IMG/VR virus record: IMGVR_UViG_3300036770_000417
Coordinates: 1 to 64,000 of that record
From: a virus
Strand: one strand, 5' to 3'
DNA length: 64,000 nucleotides
Part shown: positions 40,002 to 47,692 of the stretch, in pieces
Numbering within the stretch: the stretch's first letter is position 1
Layout: each line of letters starts with the position of its first letter
Notes under the pieces: generated by a model
The model's input: only the letters and a program-made list of their open reading frames with translations
What the model was told of the DNA's origin: nothing
The model's database searches: none
Position numbers and translations under genes: made by a program

Positions 40002-40577
40002 TCACGCGACGTCCTGCCATTGTGGCGATTGTGCACTAGGCGAAGGGGTCCAATTAGGAGCCTGTGTGTCGCTGACGTTCTGCCAACTCGGATTCTGCGT
40101 GTCGTTGACGTCGCTCCACAAGAACACGTTACCGAGTTCGCCGGTAGCAACGACGCCAACGGCTGCAGCAAGGGCATCCGCCGTAGGAGACACTATACCA
40201 AGCGAGGCCGTTGCAGACAAGCCGTTTGGGAACGCCAGCGCTGGCCCGCGCGCGACAACATCGCCAAGCGCAGATGTTGTGACCTCACCGGTGACGGCTA
40301 TACTGGCGTCCGCCACAAACGCGACGGTGCCCACAACACCCGTGGCTTCAACCCCGGTAACCGCCACAACGGAGCCCGCGACGGTAACAACAGTGCCTAC
40401 AGCGCCGGTAGCTTCGACCCCGGTAACAGCGATGTTGGCGTCTGCAGTGGTACCAACAGTACCAACAGCTCCAGTAGCCGCGACGCCGTCAGGGAAGACC
40501 TCGATAAGGTCAAGGCCCCACGAACCTTCAGACCATGGGACAGCGCCCCACCCGATATACGAGTTGGAGCTAGCCAT
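40002..40577 (-). CDS. repeat-containing structural protein
   Basis: A 191-residue protein. The middle consists of repeats around VTGVEATGAVGTV, followed by an Asn/Trp/Gln-rich tail with three repeats of the type QNPSWQNV/QAPNWTPS/QSPQWQDV. The start contains GWGAVPWSEGSWG. It resembles short repeat proteins encoded beside tail fibres in marine phages, and is probably a fibre-associated or tail-tip protein. Confidence 0.6.
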   Translation of the reverse strand: MASSNSYIGWGAVPWSEGSWGLDLIEVFPDGVAATGAVGTVGTTADANIAVTGVEATGAVGTVVTVAGSVVAVTGVEATGVVGTVAFVADASIAVTGEVTTSALGDVVARGPALAFPNGLSATASLGIVSPTADALAAAVGVVATGELGNVFLWSDVNDTQNPSWQNVSDTQAPNWTPSPSAQSPQWQDVA

Positions 40578-40585
40578 ACGTCACG

Positions 40586-41014
40586 TCACGCCAGCCGCAA
40601 GATGGCGTTGGACGCATCCGCGGCGGGAAACTGAATCGTGAAGTCCCCGTTGGTAGAGGTGATATCGGCCCCGAAGTTCAGGACGGCCACCGCAGGGTTA
40701 CCGCCGCCGCTCTTGTAGATGAGCGCCCCACGCGCCGTGATGCTCGCCGCTGCCCACGTCGTGTCGTTGAAGTCCAAGAAGGCGGTCGTGCCCGAAGTAG
40801 TGGGCGCCACTACAGTGAGCGTATTGCCCCCGGCTGTATACCCCGTGCCCGTGACCTCGTTGGAGGTAGTGTAGGCCGTGGTGGTCGCATCGAGCGACGC
40901 ACTGGACGTGTACAGCGCGATCTTGAAGACCTGCGAAGTGTCCGAGCTGAAGTCCATCTCGCCATCAAGCAGTGCGAGCTTGAACGAGGTACACATTGCC
41001 TGTGTGATCGCCAA
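40586..41014 (-). CDS. phage structural protein (142 aa)
   Basis: A Thr/Ser/Ala-rich beta protein starting at TTG 41014, supported by AAGGAGG 5 nt upstream. MAITQAMCTSFKLALLDG, the YTSSASLDATTTAY segment and the IYKSG/FGADITSTNGDF end are typical of a conserved structural protein found beside tail fibres in many aquatic phages. Exact place in the particle unknown. Confidence 0.65.
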   Translation of the reverse strand: MAITQAMCTSFKLALLDGEMDFSSDTSQVFKIALYTSSASLDATTTAYTTSNEVTGTGYTAGGNTLTVVAPTTSGTTAFLDFNDTTWAAASITARGALIYKSGGGNPAVAVLNFGADITSTNGDFTIQFPAADASNAILRLA

Positions 41015-41024
41015 AGTAGCCTCC

Positions 41025-41654
41025 TTAGCTTATCGGGTTGCGGACCTGCCCGGACCGGTACGCATCCGCCCTGAGCTTTCCGTCGCCGAGATTCTTGAGC
41101 AGCCCGATGGCTAGCACGTACAGCTTCTCGTACATGGCAACCAGATCAGGCTCACCCTTCATAAAGCGGATAGCCTCAATCAGGGCACCGTTCAGCAGTG
41201 CGCTATCGAACTCAGTACCCAGCCACGTCGTGCCCGCAGTGACGATAGACTCCGGGTAGTACCCGTAGTGCAGCTCGACCGCGTAAGCCGCGTTAGGCGT
41301 AGGCCCAAGCAGGAAGGCCGTGTCATTGAAGTTTGCGTAGTGCTTAGGCACACCGGTAGCCGCAGACGACGGATACGCCTCCCGGATGAAGTTCACATCC
41401 TTGTTGAGGAGGTACATGTAATCGCCGTCCCCGTCGATGACGGCGAGGCTGAACGTGTAGAGGTAATCAGACGGGGTGGCGAGGTAGCTGTTACCCGCGG
41501 TCAAGGTGCCCGTCTGATTGCGCCGCAAAGCGGGAATCTGAACAGTGTTGTAGATTTTCTGCTCAGCTTGCTGAGTGAACATAGCGAGCTGCGCATCTGT
41601 GAACGTGTTTTCACAGATGTCTTGGATGTTGGCCTTCAGCTCGACATAGTTCAT
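41025..41654 (-). CDS. head-tail adaptor-like protein
   Basis: A 209-residue helical protein of the adaptor type seen in SU10-like and other short-tailed phages: ELKANIQDICENTFTDAQLA, then AEQKIYNTVQIPALRRNQTG, then beta strands with FLLGPTPNAAYAVELHYGYY. It would dock below the portal. A second connector-like gene lies just upstream at 42153. Confidence 0.65.
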   Translation of the reverse strand: MNYVELKANIQDICENTFTDAQLAMFTQQAEQKIYNTVQIPALRRNQTGTLTAGNSYLATPSDYLYTFSLAVIDGDGDYMYLLNKDVNFIREAYPSSAATGVPKHYANFNDTAFLLGPTPNAAYAVELHYGYYPESIVTAGTTWLGTEFDSALLNGALIEAIRFMKGEPDLVAMYEKLYVLAIGLLKNLGDGKLRADAYRSGQVRNPIS

Positions 41655-41657
41655 CTG

Positions 41658-41828
41658 TTAGCCCATCGGCCCCCGAGCCATCGTGCCCTTGATAGCTGCA
41701 CCGGTACCACGAATCTTGACGCCGCCGCCCTTCTTCATGCCGTGCATCCGCTTCTCATGCGCCTTGACCTCAGTCTTGGCGACCTTCTTGGCGGTGGACA
41801 TGCCGCCGGACTTCATCATCTTCTTCAT
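41658..41828 (-). CDS. small Lys/Gly-rich protein (56 aa)
   Basis: A 56-residue, strongly basic protein (MKKMMKSGGMSTAKKVAKTE, then KKGGGVKIRGTG) with GGAGG before ATG 41828. It is one of six small basic proteins in this stretch. It may bind packaged DNA; no family function known. Confidence 0.6.
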   Translation of the reverse strand: MKKMMKSGGMSTAKKVAKTEVKAHEKRMHGMKKGGGVKIRGTGAAIKGTMARGPMG

Positions 41829-41839
41829 CGGTGCCTCCG

Positions 41840-42151
41840 TTATGTGACTACTACCGTAACCTGCCCCACAAATCCAGTAGCGACGACTGAACGCTGCGGG
41901 ATGATCTGCGCGCGGCTCTCCGGGTAACCAGCGAAGTCCGGACGCGGATTTCGAATAGCCTGCGGGTCGTCCACCGGAAACTCGCCCAGCTTGAGCTGCG
42001 GGTGATCGGGGTCCCAGCACTCGTGACAAGCTTTGACGTTGGTATCGCGACCCTTGACGATGACGTTGCGCAGCTCCTTTAGCTTGAAGCGGAAGCCGCA
42101 GACGTCGCACTCGGCGATGGCGATCTTGGTAGAGGCGAAGCGGTTGCTCAT
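41840..42151 (-). CDS. zinc-ribbon phage protein
   Basis: A 103-residue protein with CDVCGFRFKLKELR and CHECWDPDHPQLKLG, a two-pair zinc ribbon conserved in phages beside connector genes. The tail is beta-like (VATGFVGQVTVVVT). Possibly a minor structural or adaptor-stabilising protein. Confidence 0.65.
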   Translation of the reverse strand: MSNRFASTKIAIAECDVCGFRFKLKELRNVIVKGRDTNVKACHECWDPDHPQLKLGEFPVDDPQAIRNPRPDFAGYPESRAQIIPQRSVVATGFVGQVTVVVT

Positions 42152-42152
42152 G

Positions 42153-42839
42153 TCACACCCGCATCATTCGAGGAACGAAGCGCACCGGGGCCTTCTCCCG
42201 GTCCTCGCCCGCGGCGAGGTCAAACTGCTCGCTGTACGCCTGCTTGAGCATCGGGATACGCTCTGCCAGCTCCGGAACCTTCATGGCGATGTGATAGGCC
42301 AACCCCGCCACGAGGCAGGGGAGGAAGCGGAAGTTCATGTCCGCGGTCTGGACCCCACTTCCAGCGTCCTCAATGCGGCGCATCCGCCAGTAGACAAAGA
42401 CGTAGCCCGCCACATCGGGTACCGGCCACAGGTTGATCCGCGGCGCGTCGCGAAGCCTCTCAATCCAGACTTGGATCGGCCGCCCCTGAGTGAGCTTGTT
42501 CGGTATCGAAGAGTAGGTGCTGACGCTGATGCGCGAGATTGTGAGGTCCTGCTGCGTAGACTCACTACCTGCTCCTGTACGCACGACGTGGTCGAGTAGA
42601 TCAATCGTATCCGCCGGGAGCGTATACTGCCCCACACCCGGAGTCAGCGACACACTGCCGCTGTCGATAGTCCACATGTTGATGCCGCGGTTCTGCCACT
42701 CGATGGTCATCAAGTTCATCGACCGCCGCGCGGTGCGCAGGTCGTAGCCAGACCGCATCTCCCGGCCCGCACGCTCCCATGCTTCCTCGGCGATCTCCGT
42801 GAAGTCCATGTTGAACGCAGTGGTGCCGGACGTCGTCAT
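42153..42839 (-). CDS. connector/adaptor-like tail protein
   Basis: A 228-residue protein: MDFTEIAEEAWERAGREMRS, a WQNRGINMWTID segment, then VSLTPGVGQYTLPADTIDLL and VFVYWRMRRIEDA. This pattern recurs in phage head-tail connector proteins. Its ATG shares an A with the stop of the small basic gene upstream (TAATG). Likely part of the portal-adaptor-nozzle stack. Confidence 0.65.
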   Translation of the reverse strand: MTTSGTTAFNMDFTEIAEEAWERAGREMRSGYDLRTARRSMNLMTIEWQNRGINMWTIDSGSVSLTPGVGQYTLPADTIDLLDHVVRTGAGSESTQQDLTISRISVSTYSSIPNKLTQGRPIQVWIERLRDAPRINLWPVPDVAGYVFVYWRMRRIEDAGSGVQTADMNFRFLPCLVAGLAYHIAMKVPELAERIPMLKQAYSEQFDLAAGEDREKAPVRFVPRMMRV

Positions 42840-43015
42840 TACTTACCAAGCCCCCGTAGAGTCTGTGCGAGGCGTGCACGCTGCCCCATCTTGCCGGGCT
42901 TCTTGGCGGCGGCCGCAAGCTTCTTGGGCGGAATCTTGGCGCCCTTCTTGACGCCCATGCTCTCACGCAGGGCACCGGGCTTCTTGATCGCGTTCTGAAT
43001 CCACTTCTCTGCCAC
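42839..43015 (-). CDS. small basic phage protein (58 aa)
   Basis: A 58-residue protein starting at GTG 43015; AGGAGG lies five bases upstream and no ATG fits better. It is very Lys-rich (GVKKGAKIPPKKLAAAAKKP), with a conserved-looking opening (AEKWIQNAIKKPGALRE). Similar small proteins occur beside capsid genes of many aquatic phages. Function unknown. Confidence 0.65.
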   Translation of the reverse strand: MAEKWIQNAIKKPGALRESMGVKKGAKIPPKKLAAAAKKPGKMGQRARLAQTLRGLGK

Positions 43016-43017
43016 AG

Positions 43018-43392
43018 CTACCTCCTGTAGGGCGCAGTCTTAGCTGCGATGCGTTTGGGTTGGGGGACAAATTGCTGGCCCTTCTTTGTGCCCTCGCGCT
43101 TGGCTCGGGTCGTGGCAGCGTACTCGGACGGAGTCAGCGCTTCACGCGCCTTCTTCGGCAGGTAACGCTCGCCCGTTTCACCAGAAGGCTTCCCGCTCTT
43201 TGTCCCCCAATCTTCCTTGGTCCACTTAGACATGCTCTTCTGAGCCTTTGTCTTAGCACCGGTGTAGCCGCCACCCTTCTCTCTGTAGAGTTTGCCCGCA
43301 AGCTGCATGGCGCGAGCTGAGTGCTTACCACCCATCTTCGCCTTAGCCTGCGACTTGGCCTTCTCCCAGAGAGCTTCGTTGGTGCGGCCCAT
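43018..43392 (-). CDS. DUF5872-like basic protein
   Basis: A 124-residue basic protein. WTKEDWGTKSGKPSGETGER, then YLPKKAREALTPSEYAATTR and the TKKGQQFVPQPKRIA ending match the DUF5872-type family of phages and large viruses. Charge and position suggest DNA binding in the virion. No enzyme motif. Confidence 0.7.
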   Translation of the reverse strand: MGRTNEALWEKAKSQAKAKMGGKHSARAMQLAGKLYREKGGGYTGAKTKAQKSMSKWTKEDWGTKSGKPSGETGERYLPKKAREALTPSEYAATTRAKREGTKKGQQFVPQPKRIAAKTAPYRR

Positions 43393-43395
43393 CGG

Positions 43396-43746
43396 TCAGA
43401 CCATCTTCCCCTTCGTGTGCCCCTTGGAGCACATGCCGTCGCCACGGGTGACCTTGCCGCCCTTGGCGTACTTCTTCATCTTGGCCATGCCGCCCTTCTT
43501 CATGGCAGGCATGGCACCGCCACCGCCCATGCCACCGCCCATGCCACCGCCCATGGCACCGCGCATCATACGGCGACGACGCTCTTCCTCGGTCTCACCG
43601 CCCATAGCGGCCATACCGCCCATCTGGTACTTCTTCATCGAGAACTCCTTTCCGACCTTCTGAGGCACCCCGACCTTCTTTGCGAACTTGGGGTTGTTTG
43701 CTACCGCAGCCATGAACCGTCGCTGCTTTTCAGACTTTGCTGGCAT
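43396..43746 (-). CDS. DUF3008-like N-terminus with Gly/Met/Lys-rich tail
   Basis: A 116-residue protein. It starts MPAKSEKQRRFMAAVANNPK, the mark of DUF3008-like proteins. It continues through a Gly-Met repeat (GGGMGGGMGGGG) to KKGGMAKMKKYAKGGKV, a motif echoed in the large virion proteins. Basic and low-complexity; probably virion-associated. Confidence 0.65.
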   Translation of the reverse strand: MPAKSEKQRRFMAAVANNPKFAKKVGVPQKVGKEFSMKKYQMGGMAAMGGETEEERRRRMMRGAMGGGMGGGMGGGGAMPAMKKGGMAKMKKYAKGGKVTRGDGMCSKGHTKGKMV

Positions 43747-43747
43747 C

Positions 43748-44002
43748 TCAACACCGCCACGCCCGCAGCGACTTATTGATCCGCGAGTTCGGATCGTTGC
43801 GCGTCTTCTCGCTCGTCATTTTCTTACGCATTCCGGACATCCGGGCACAGAAGCTTTTCTTGCGAGGGCCGCCCTCGGGCTGCGGAGCCTTCAACCCCGG
43901 CTTGCCGGGGTTAGCCTTGTTGTAGCTGGCACGACCCTTGGCGTTCAGGCCGCCTTTCGGGTTCTGTCCCTCCTTGCGCTGCCATGCCGGAGTCTTGGCC
44001 AT
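43748..44002 (-). CDS. DUF6321-like protein
   Basis: An 84-residue basic protein. KTPAWQRKEGQNPKGGLNAK, APQPEGGPRKKSFCARMSGM and NDPNSRINKSLRAWRC match DUF6321 proteins of aquatic phages and other viruses. The strong conservation across unrelated viruses suggests a structural or DNA-binding role, still unknown. Confidence 0.75.
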   Translation of the reverse strand: MAKTPAWQRKEGQNPKGGLNAKGRASYNKANPGKPGLKAPQPEGGPRKKSFCARMSGMRKKMTSEKTRNDPNSRINKSLRAWRC

Positions 44003-44006
44003 GGGC

Positions 44007-44588
44007 TTACCCGCAGATGAGGTTCAGCACGACCAAGTTGGTCGTAGCCACCGTTGCGTAATCGTTCACCGTGTAGGCGGTGAGGATGCCCTCACCCGGC
44101 ATGAGCAGCCCGTCCGTGTGGTCTTCAGATGACGGCGTGGGGAGGTAGAACAGCTGCGCACTGTCGCTTGCGCGCGTGACGGTGATAGTCCCCGCCGTGG
44201 CGCTAGCCTCGTAGTACACATGCTTGATGCGCGTCTTCGGGAGCGAGAAGTTGCCGCCGTATCCCACCGTGATCGAGCCCGCGGTGGCGGCGTCAACCGA
44301 CACCCCCGTGACCTCTACAAAGTAGGACGAGCCCGTTACGGTTGTGGTAGCCGGCCCGGTGATAGCCTCGGTCAGCACCTTGCCATCCATACCGATGCCG
44401 GTGACAGTGAACGTACGCCCGCCGTCCGCACCGTCAGAGGTGACCGTAACCTGATACCCGACCCCGTTACGCGCGGGTACTGAGTTGGCAACGGTAAGCG
44501 CGCCCCCGGCAACGGGGGTGACCGCCTCAACATAGAAGTCCGCGTCCGACTGCTGCGTTACGGACCAGACGTCTCCAGACATACCCAT
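44007..44588 (-). CDS. structural protein, beta-rich
   Basis: A 193-residue Thr/Val/Gly-rich protein with Ig-like alternation (VGYQVTVTSDGADGGRTFTV, GSITVGYGG). Probably a capsid decoration or minor head protein. ATG 44588 has AAGGAGG upstream, within the end of the small gene before it. Confidence 0.6.
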   Translation of the reverse strand: MGMSGDVWSVTQQSDADFYVEAVTPVAGGALTVANSVPARNGVGYQVTVTSDGADGGRTFTVTGIGMDGKVLTEAITGPATTTVTGSSYFVEVTGVSVDAATAGSITVGYGGNFSLPKTRIKHVYYEASATAGTITVTRASDSAQLFYLPTPSSEDHTDGLLMPGEGILTAYTVNDYATVATTNLVVLNLICG

Positions 44589-44591
44589 AGG

Positions 44592-44705
44592 TCACGCCTC
44601 CTTGATTTCTCCGCGGAGGACCATCGCCTTGTACGCGGCGCTGCCCTTGGGGGGCAGCGGCTTTGTAGGTTCAGCGGGGGCCTTCTTGGTGATTGCCTTA
44701 GCCAT
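44592..44705 (-). CDS. small basic protein (37 aa)
   Basis: A 37-residue frame (MAKAITKKAPAEPTKPLPPK ... LRGEIKEA) between two structural genes. It ends with the sequence that forms the ribosome site of the next gene. Codon use and spacing match the neighbours. Function unknown. Confidence 0.45.
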   Translation of the reverse strand: MAKAITKKAPAEPTKPLPPKGSAAYKAMVLRGEIKEA

Positions 44706-44715
44706 CAACAGCCCC

Positions 44716-45432
44716 TCACCGATCCGCGGTGGCAAACAGGTAGTCTATGGACATCGACTTGGTGCCGGTAGCCGAGCCCGACAGCTCCATCGCTGCAACA
44801 GTCAGGTTCTCGTCATCCGGCAGGTTGGTCGTGTGCGTAGCAACGAGCTGGCGGTTCACAAAGAACTGCACATAGCTCGTACCCACAACACGGAACCCGA
44901 GGATGACCGACGTGCCGCTGACGATGTCGACGCCCGAATCGGTCGACGTCTCGGTGCCGTCCTTCTCGGTCTTGCAGAGAATGTTGCTGTCGCCGTCGTT
45001 GATCTGGAACACGATGCGGTCCGCAGCGGTGAGCATGGCCTCAGGGTTCGTGGCAAAGTTAACCGTCATGCCCACGCAAACATCCATCGCGTCGCCTTCG
45101 GCGTCGGTGATGAAGAGCTTCGTTTCGAACCAGATGTCCTTGCCAGCCGAGAGGGCGAAGATTTCGTTGCCCTGAATCGACGCACCATCATCATCGGTTG
45201 TGGCTTCCGAAGTCAGAACCGCGACCCCGCCAACGATATCCGCGCCAATGGCGACAGTCGCGTTGGTATCTTTCACAACGGTCCAGTCGTTGGTGGCATC
45301 CAGCGTGACACCCGTGAAATCATCCCAGAAGGTGATGAAGTCGGGGTTCTTGTCGATGGGCATGTCTGCGAACCACAGACGAGGGGCGTCCTTCCCCGCA
45401 AAAAGGATCGGACCAGTAAAACGTACAGCCAT
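44716..45432 (-). CDS. structural protein, lectin-like beta-sandwich
   Basis: A 238-residue protein with WDDFTGVTLDATNDWTVVKD and IWFETKLFITDAEGDAMDVC, a pattern of concanavalin/LamG-like jelly rolls found as capsid decorations. It begins a new block after the capsid terminator and has a long leader containing a hairpin and a possible promoter. Confidence 0.6.
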   Translation of the reverse strand: MAVRFTGPILFAGKDAPRLWFADMPIDKNPDFITFWDDFTGVTLDATNDWTVVKDTNATVAIGADIVGGVAVLTSEATTDDDGASIQGNEIFALSAGKDIWFETKLFITDAEGDAMDVCVGMTVNFATNPEAMLTAADRIVFQINDGDSNILCKTEKDGTETSTDSGVDIVSGTSVILGFRVVGTSYVQFFVNRQLVATHTTNLPDDENLTVAAMELSGSATGTKSMSIDYLFATADR

Positions 45433-45457
45433 GTGAGTCTCCTGTCGTGGCTAGGGT

Positions 45458-45476
45458 CGGCTGCACCGCGCAGCCG
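45458..45476 (-). promoter_or_regulatory. leader hairpin before the decoration gene
   Basis: CGGCTGC (45458-45464) and GCAGCCG (45470-45476) form a 7-bp stem with a 5-nt loop in the leader of the minus-strand gene starting at 45432. It has no T-run, so a regulatory or RNA-stability role is likelier than termination. Confidence 0.4.
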
Positions 45477-45551
45477 TCAGGAACTGCAGGCACTGTACAG
45501 CATAAGAAAGCAAAAAGAAAGAGGGGAACCGCTGCAACCTCTAGCGGTACT

Positions 45552-45581
45552 ATCCTAGGTAACGATAGACGTACTTGTGAA
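45552..45581 (-). promoter_or_regulatory. possible promoter downstream of the capsid terminator
   Basis: Read on the minus strand, TTCACA (45581-45576) and TAGGAT (45557-45552) are 18 nt apart, near the sigma70 pattern. They lie just after the capsid terminator and before the next gene, which would let that block start afresh. The -10 match is only moderate. Confidence 0.3.
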
Positions 45582-45602
45582 TTTTTTGTACCGGCGAACC
45601 AC

Positions 45603-45629
45603 AAAAAACCCCCGCCGAAGCGGGGGTTT
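45603..45629 (-). terminator. terminator after the major capsid gene
   Basis: On the minus strand, AAACCCCCGC pairs with GCGGGGGTTT around a TTCG loop, and the T-run continues. It lies 24 nt past the capsid stop codon, so it ends or thins late transcription after the most abundant product. Confidence 0.9.
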
Positions 45630-45652
45630 CATGGTTAAGCTCTTGATTTCTA

Positions 45653-46564
45653 TCAAGAAGCGCCGGGCGAACCGAAGATGCCCAAAGGATCAGACACCCC
45701 GAAGCTGTAACGTTCGCGGGCCTTATAGCGGGAGTTGCCCGTGTCGAAGTCGGCGTCCATGGAGGTCGACATCGGCGAGCGGACAAAGTGCTTCAGGCCG
45801 TTCGGAACGTCGGTCATCAGGAACCAAGCGTTCGTGTCCGTCAGCCAGTGGTTGACGGTGTAGCCGTCGGGGATCGACCCGTTGTTCCGCAGCGCGTTGA
45901 TGTCGTTATCAGCCGTGCCGACACGGAGTTCCGTCTCCAGCAGGCGGGTAGCGACGAACTGCAGAGCCGGCGGGATGACCAGCTTACGCGGCTTCGCCGC
46001 GATAAGGAGGCCGCGCTCATCCGTCCAAGCAGCGATCTGGATCACTGCGGCTTCGAGCGAAGTCTCGTTCAGGTCAGCACCGACGGTGGGCCGGTTCGAG
46101 TTGGTGCCGCCCGAAACAAGCGGGTGGTCGGTGGCGCAGAGCGACTTACCGTCGCCATACGTCGTACCCGACGCAAACGCGTTGTTCAGGATGGCTGCGG
46201 CCTTAACCTGCTTGGTGTAGGCCATCGCACGAGCCAGCGACTTGGTGTAACGCGCCGACAGAGAGTCATAGAGGTTGTCCTCGATGGCCTCTTCAGTGAG
46301 CGAGAAACCCATGGCGATGGTTTCATGCGTATACCGGGCCGTCCACGCTTCTTGCGCGTTGTCGTACGAGATAGCGGAGCCCTCGTTTTTGACAGGCGCT
46401 GCAGAAAAGCCCGATAGTTTCGTTTCCTCCTCGAATGAGCGCTCGGAAGTCTCAGTCTCGTAGATTTCCTTGTGCTCTTCGGGATAGCGAGCGTACTCCA
46501 TGCCGAACAGGGCGTTCAGGCCGGGAAGGAGCTCTTTGAGAAGTTGGGCGCGCGAAATTGCCAT
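45653..46564 (-). CDS. major capsid protein
   Basis: A 303-residue HK97-type capsid candidate. An N-terminal helix (SRAQLLKELLPGLNALFGME) precedes FEEETKLSGFSAAPVKNEG, a spine-helix region (NLYDSLSARYTKSLARAMAY), and a P-domain with LVIPPALQFVATRLLETELR. Length, the strong terminator just after it, and its place after scaffold and decoration genes all support the call. Confidence 0.8.
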   Translation of the reverse strand: MAISRAQLLKELLPGLNALFGMEYARYPEEHKEIYETETSERSFEEETKLSGFSAAPVKNEGSAISYDNAQEAWTARYTHETIAMGFSLTEEAIEDNLYDSLSARYTKSLARAMAYTKQVKAAAILNNAFASGTTYGDGKSLCATDHPLVSGGTNSNRPTVGADLNETSLEAAVIQIAAWTDERGLLIAAKPRKLVIPPALQFVATRLLETELRVGTADNDINALRNNGSIPDGYTVNHWLTDTNAWFLMTDVPNGLKHFVRSPMSTSMDADFDTGNSRYKARERYSFGVSDPLGIFGSPGAS

Positions 46565-46580
46565 CTCACATCACTCCTTA

Positions 46581-47228
46581 TTACACGCCAAGCGGATTGA
46601 GATACTGATGACCGCCAGCCCACGTGATCGTGTTCGGCGTGCCCTCAGACAGGGTGAAGTACGGCGCGTTCCACTTGACGATGACCTCGGTGTAGTTGCC
46701 CGAAGCATCGACAGTCTCCGGAACCACATCAATGATGCGGATCGGGAGCGAAACAGTGGTAGCCGCAGAGGCCCCGTTTACTGCTACCGCAGAGTTGCCG
46801 GTGTTGGCGCTACCCGCGTTCTGCACGAGCGGAACGTTGTTGCCAACGACGGTGCGGCCGTAACCAGCGATGACAGTCGTGCCAGACACGAGCGCCACTT
46901 TGAAGAGCTGGTCAGGGTCGTCCGCGACATACGCTTGGATGTCGCTCGCGACCGTGTTGGCCGGGAAGTACTGGCTGAACAGCTTGTACTTCAGGGTGGG
47001 GTCCGTGTAGGTGCACCCCAGAAAGACGCCAACCGGAGTAGCGGTGGTCGTCCCGGTTTCCTTCTCCAGCGTGCCGTCGCTGACAAGCTTGACCACGTCG
47101 CCATTGAAGATCGACGTAGCATAGCCCGAAGCAATCGGAATCTGGCGAGTGGCACCGGCGAACACCTGTCCCCCGATCAGATTGATCGGTTTCAGCCCGT
47201 ACGGGGCCGACACAGTGGGATAAGCCAT
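46581..47228 (-). CDS. head decoration-like structural protein
   Basis: A 215-residue beta-rich protein: PYGLKPINLIGGQVFAGATR, then GDVVKLVSDGTLEKETGT and ATPVGVFLGCTYT. This pattern is common in proteins encoded immediately before the capsid gene of short-tailed aquatic phages. It probably caps or stabilises capsomers. Confidence 0.65.
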   Translation of the reverse strand: MAYPTVSAPYGLKPINLIGGQVFAGATRQIPIASGYATSIFNGDVVKLVSDGTLEKETGTTTATPVGVFLGCTYTDPTLKYKLFSQYFPANTVASDIQAYVADDPDQLFKVALVSGTTVIAGYGRTVVGNNVPLVQNAGSANTGNSAVAVNGASAATTVSLPIRIIDVVPETVDASGNYTEVIVKWNAPYFTLSEGTPNTITWAGGHQYLNPLGV

Positions 47229-47242
47229 GGTGAGCTCCTGAG

Positions 47243-47692
47243 TTAAGTTCCTTTGCCGAAGGTAACCTGCGTCTTCCGCTCATTGAACAGCGGCATCCGC
47301 GGGTCGCTCTGCCGCATCAGGTTGTTATCCACGGACTGCATTTGCGCACGCGTCTGGTTCTCGAACCACTCGGTACGCTCCTGAATCATCTCCGTGGGTG
47401 CCTTGCACAGCATGAGGCCACCGATGACGATGTTGTCAGCAAACTTGTCATGGTTCACTGCGACTACCGTGATCTCGGGGTGGTCCACCGCCTTCACAGG
47501 CTCCCAACCTTCTTGCAGCTTCGAGGACACATTCGTGGCGTCGACTTGCCCGTGTGTGCTCACACGTACCCAGCGAAATTCATAGCCCGGCTCGGGATTC
47601 GGCGAGGGGAGTACCTCAGGCCGTTGCCAAGCCCGTCTACGGGCCGTTTTCTCGCGGGTGTCGAGATCGCGCGCTATGCGATTCTCAGCCAT
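47243..47692 (-). CDS. conserved phage head-region protein
   Basis: A 149-residue protein with GYEFRWVRVSTHGQVDATNV, a KLQEGWEPV segment and a helical tail with VDNNLMRQSDPRMPLFNERK. Conserved between scaffold and capsid genes in related phages. No known activity. Overlaps the scaffold gene by 8 nt. Confidence 0.6.
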   Translation of the reverse strand: MAENRIARDLDTREKTARRRAWQRPEVLPSPNPEPGYEFRWVRVSTHGQVDATNVSSKLQEGWEPVKAVDHPEITVVAVNHDKFADNIVIGGLMLCKAPTEMIQERTEWFENQTRAQMQSVDNNLMRQSDPRMPLFNERKTQVTFGKGT

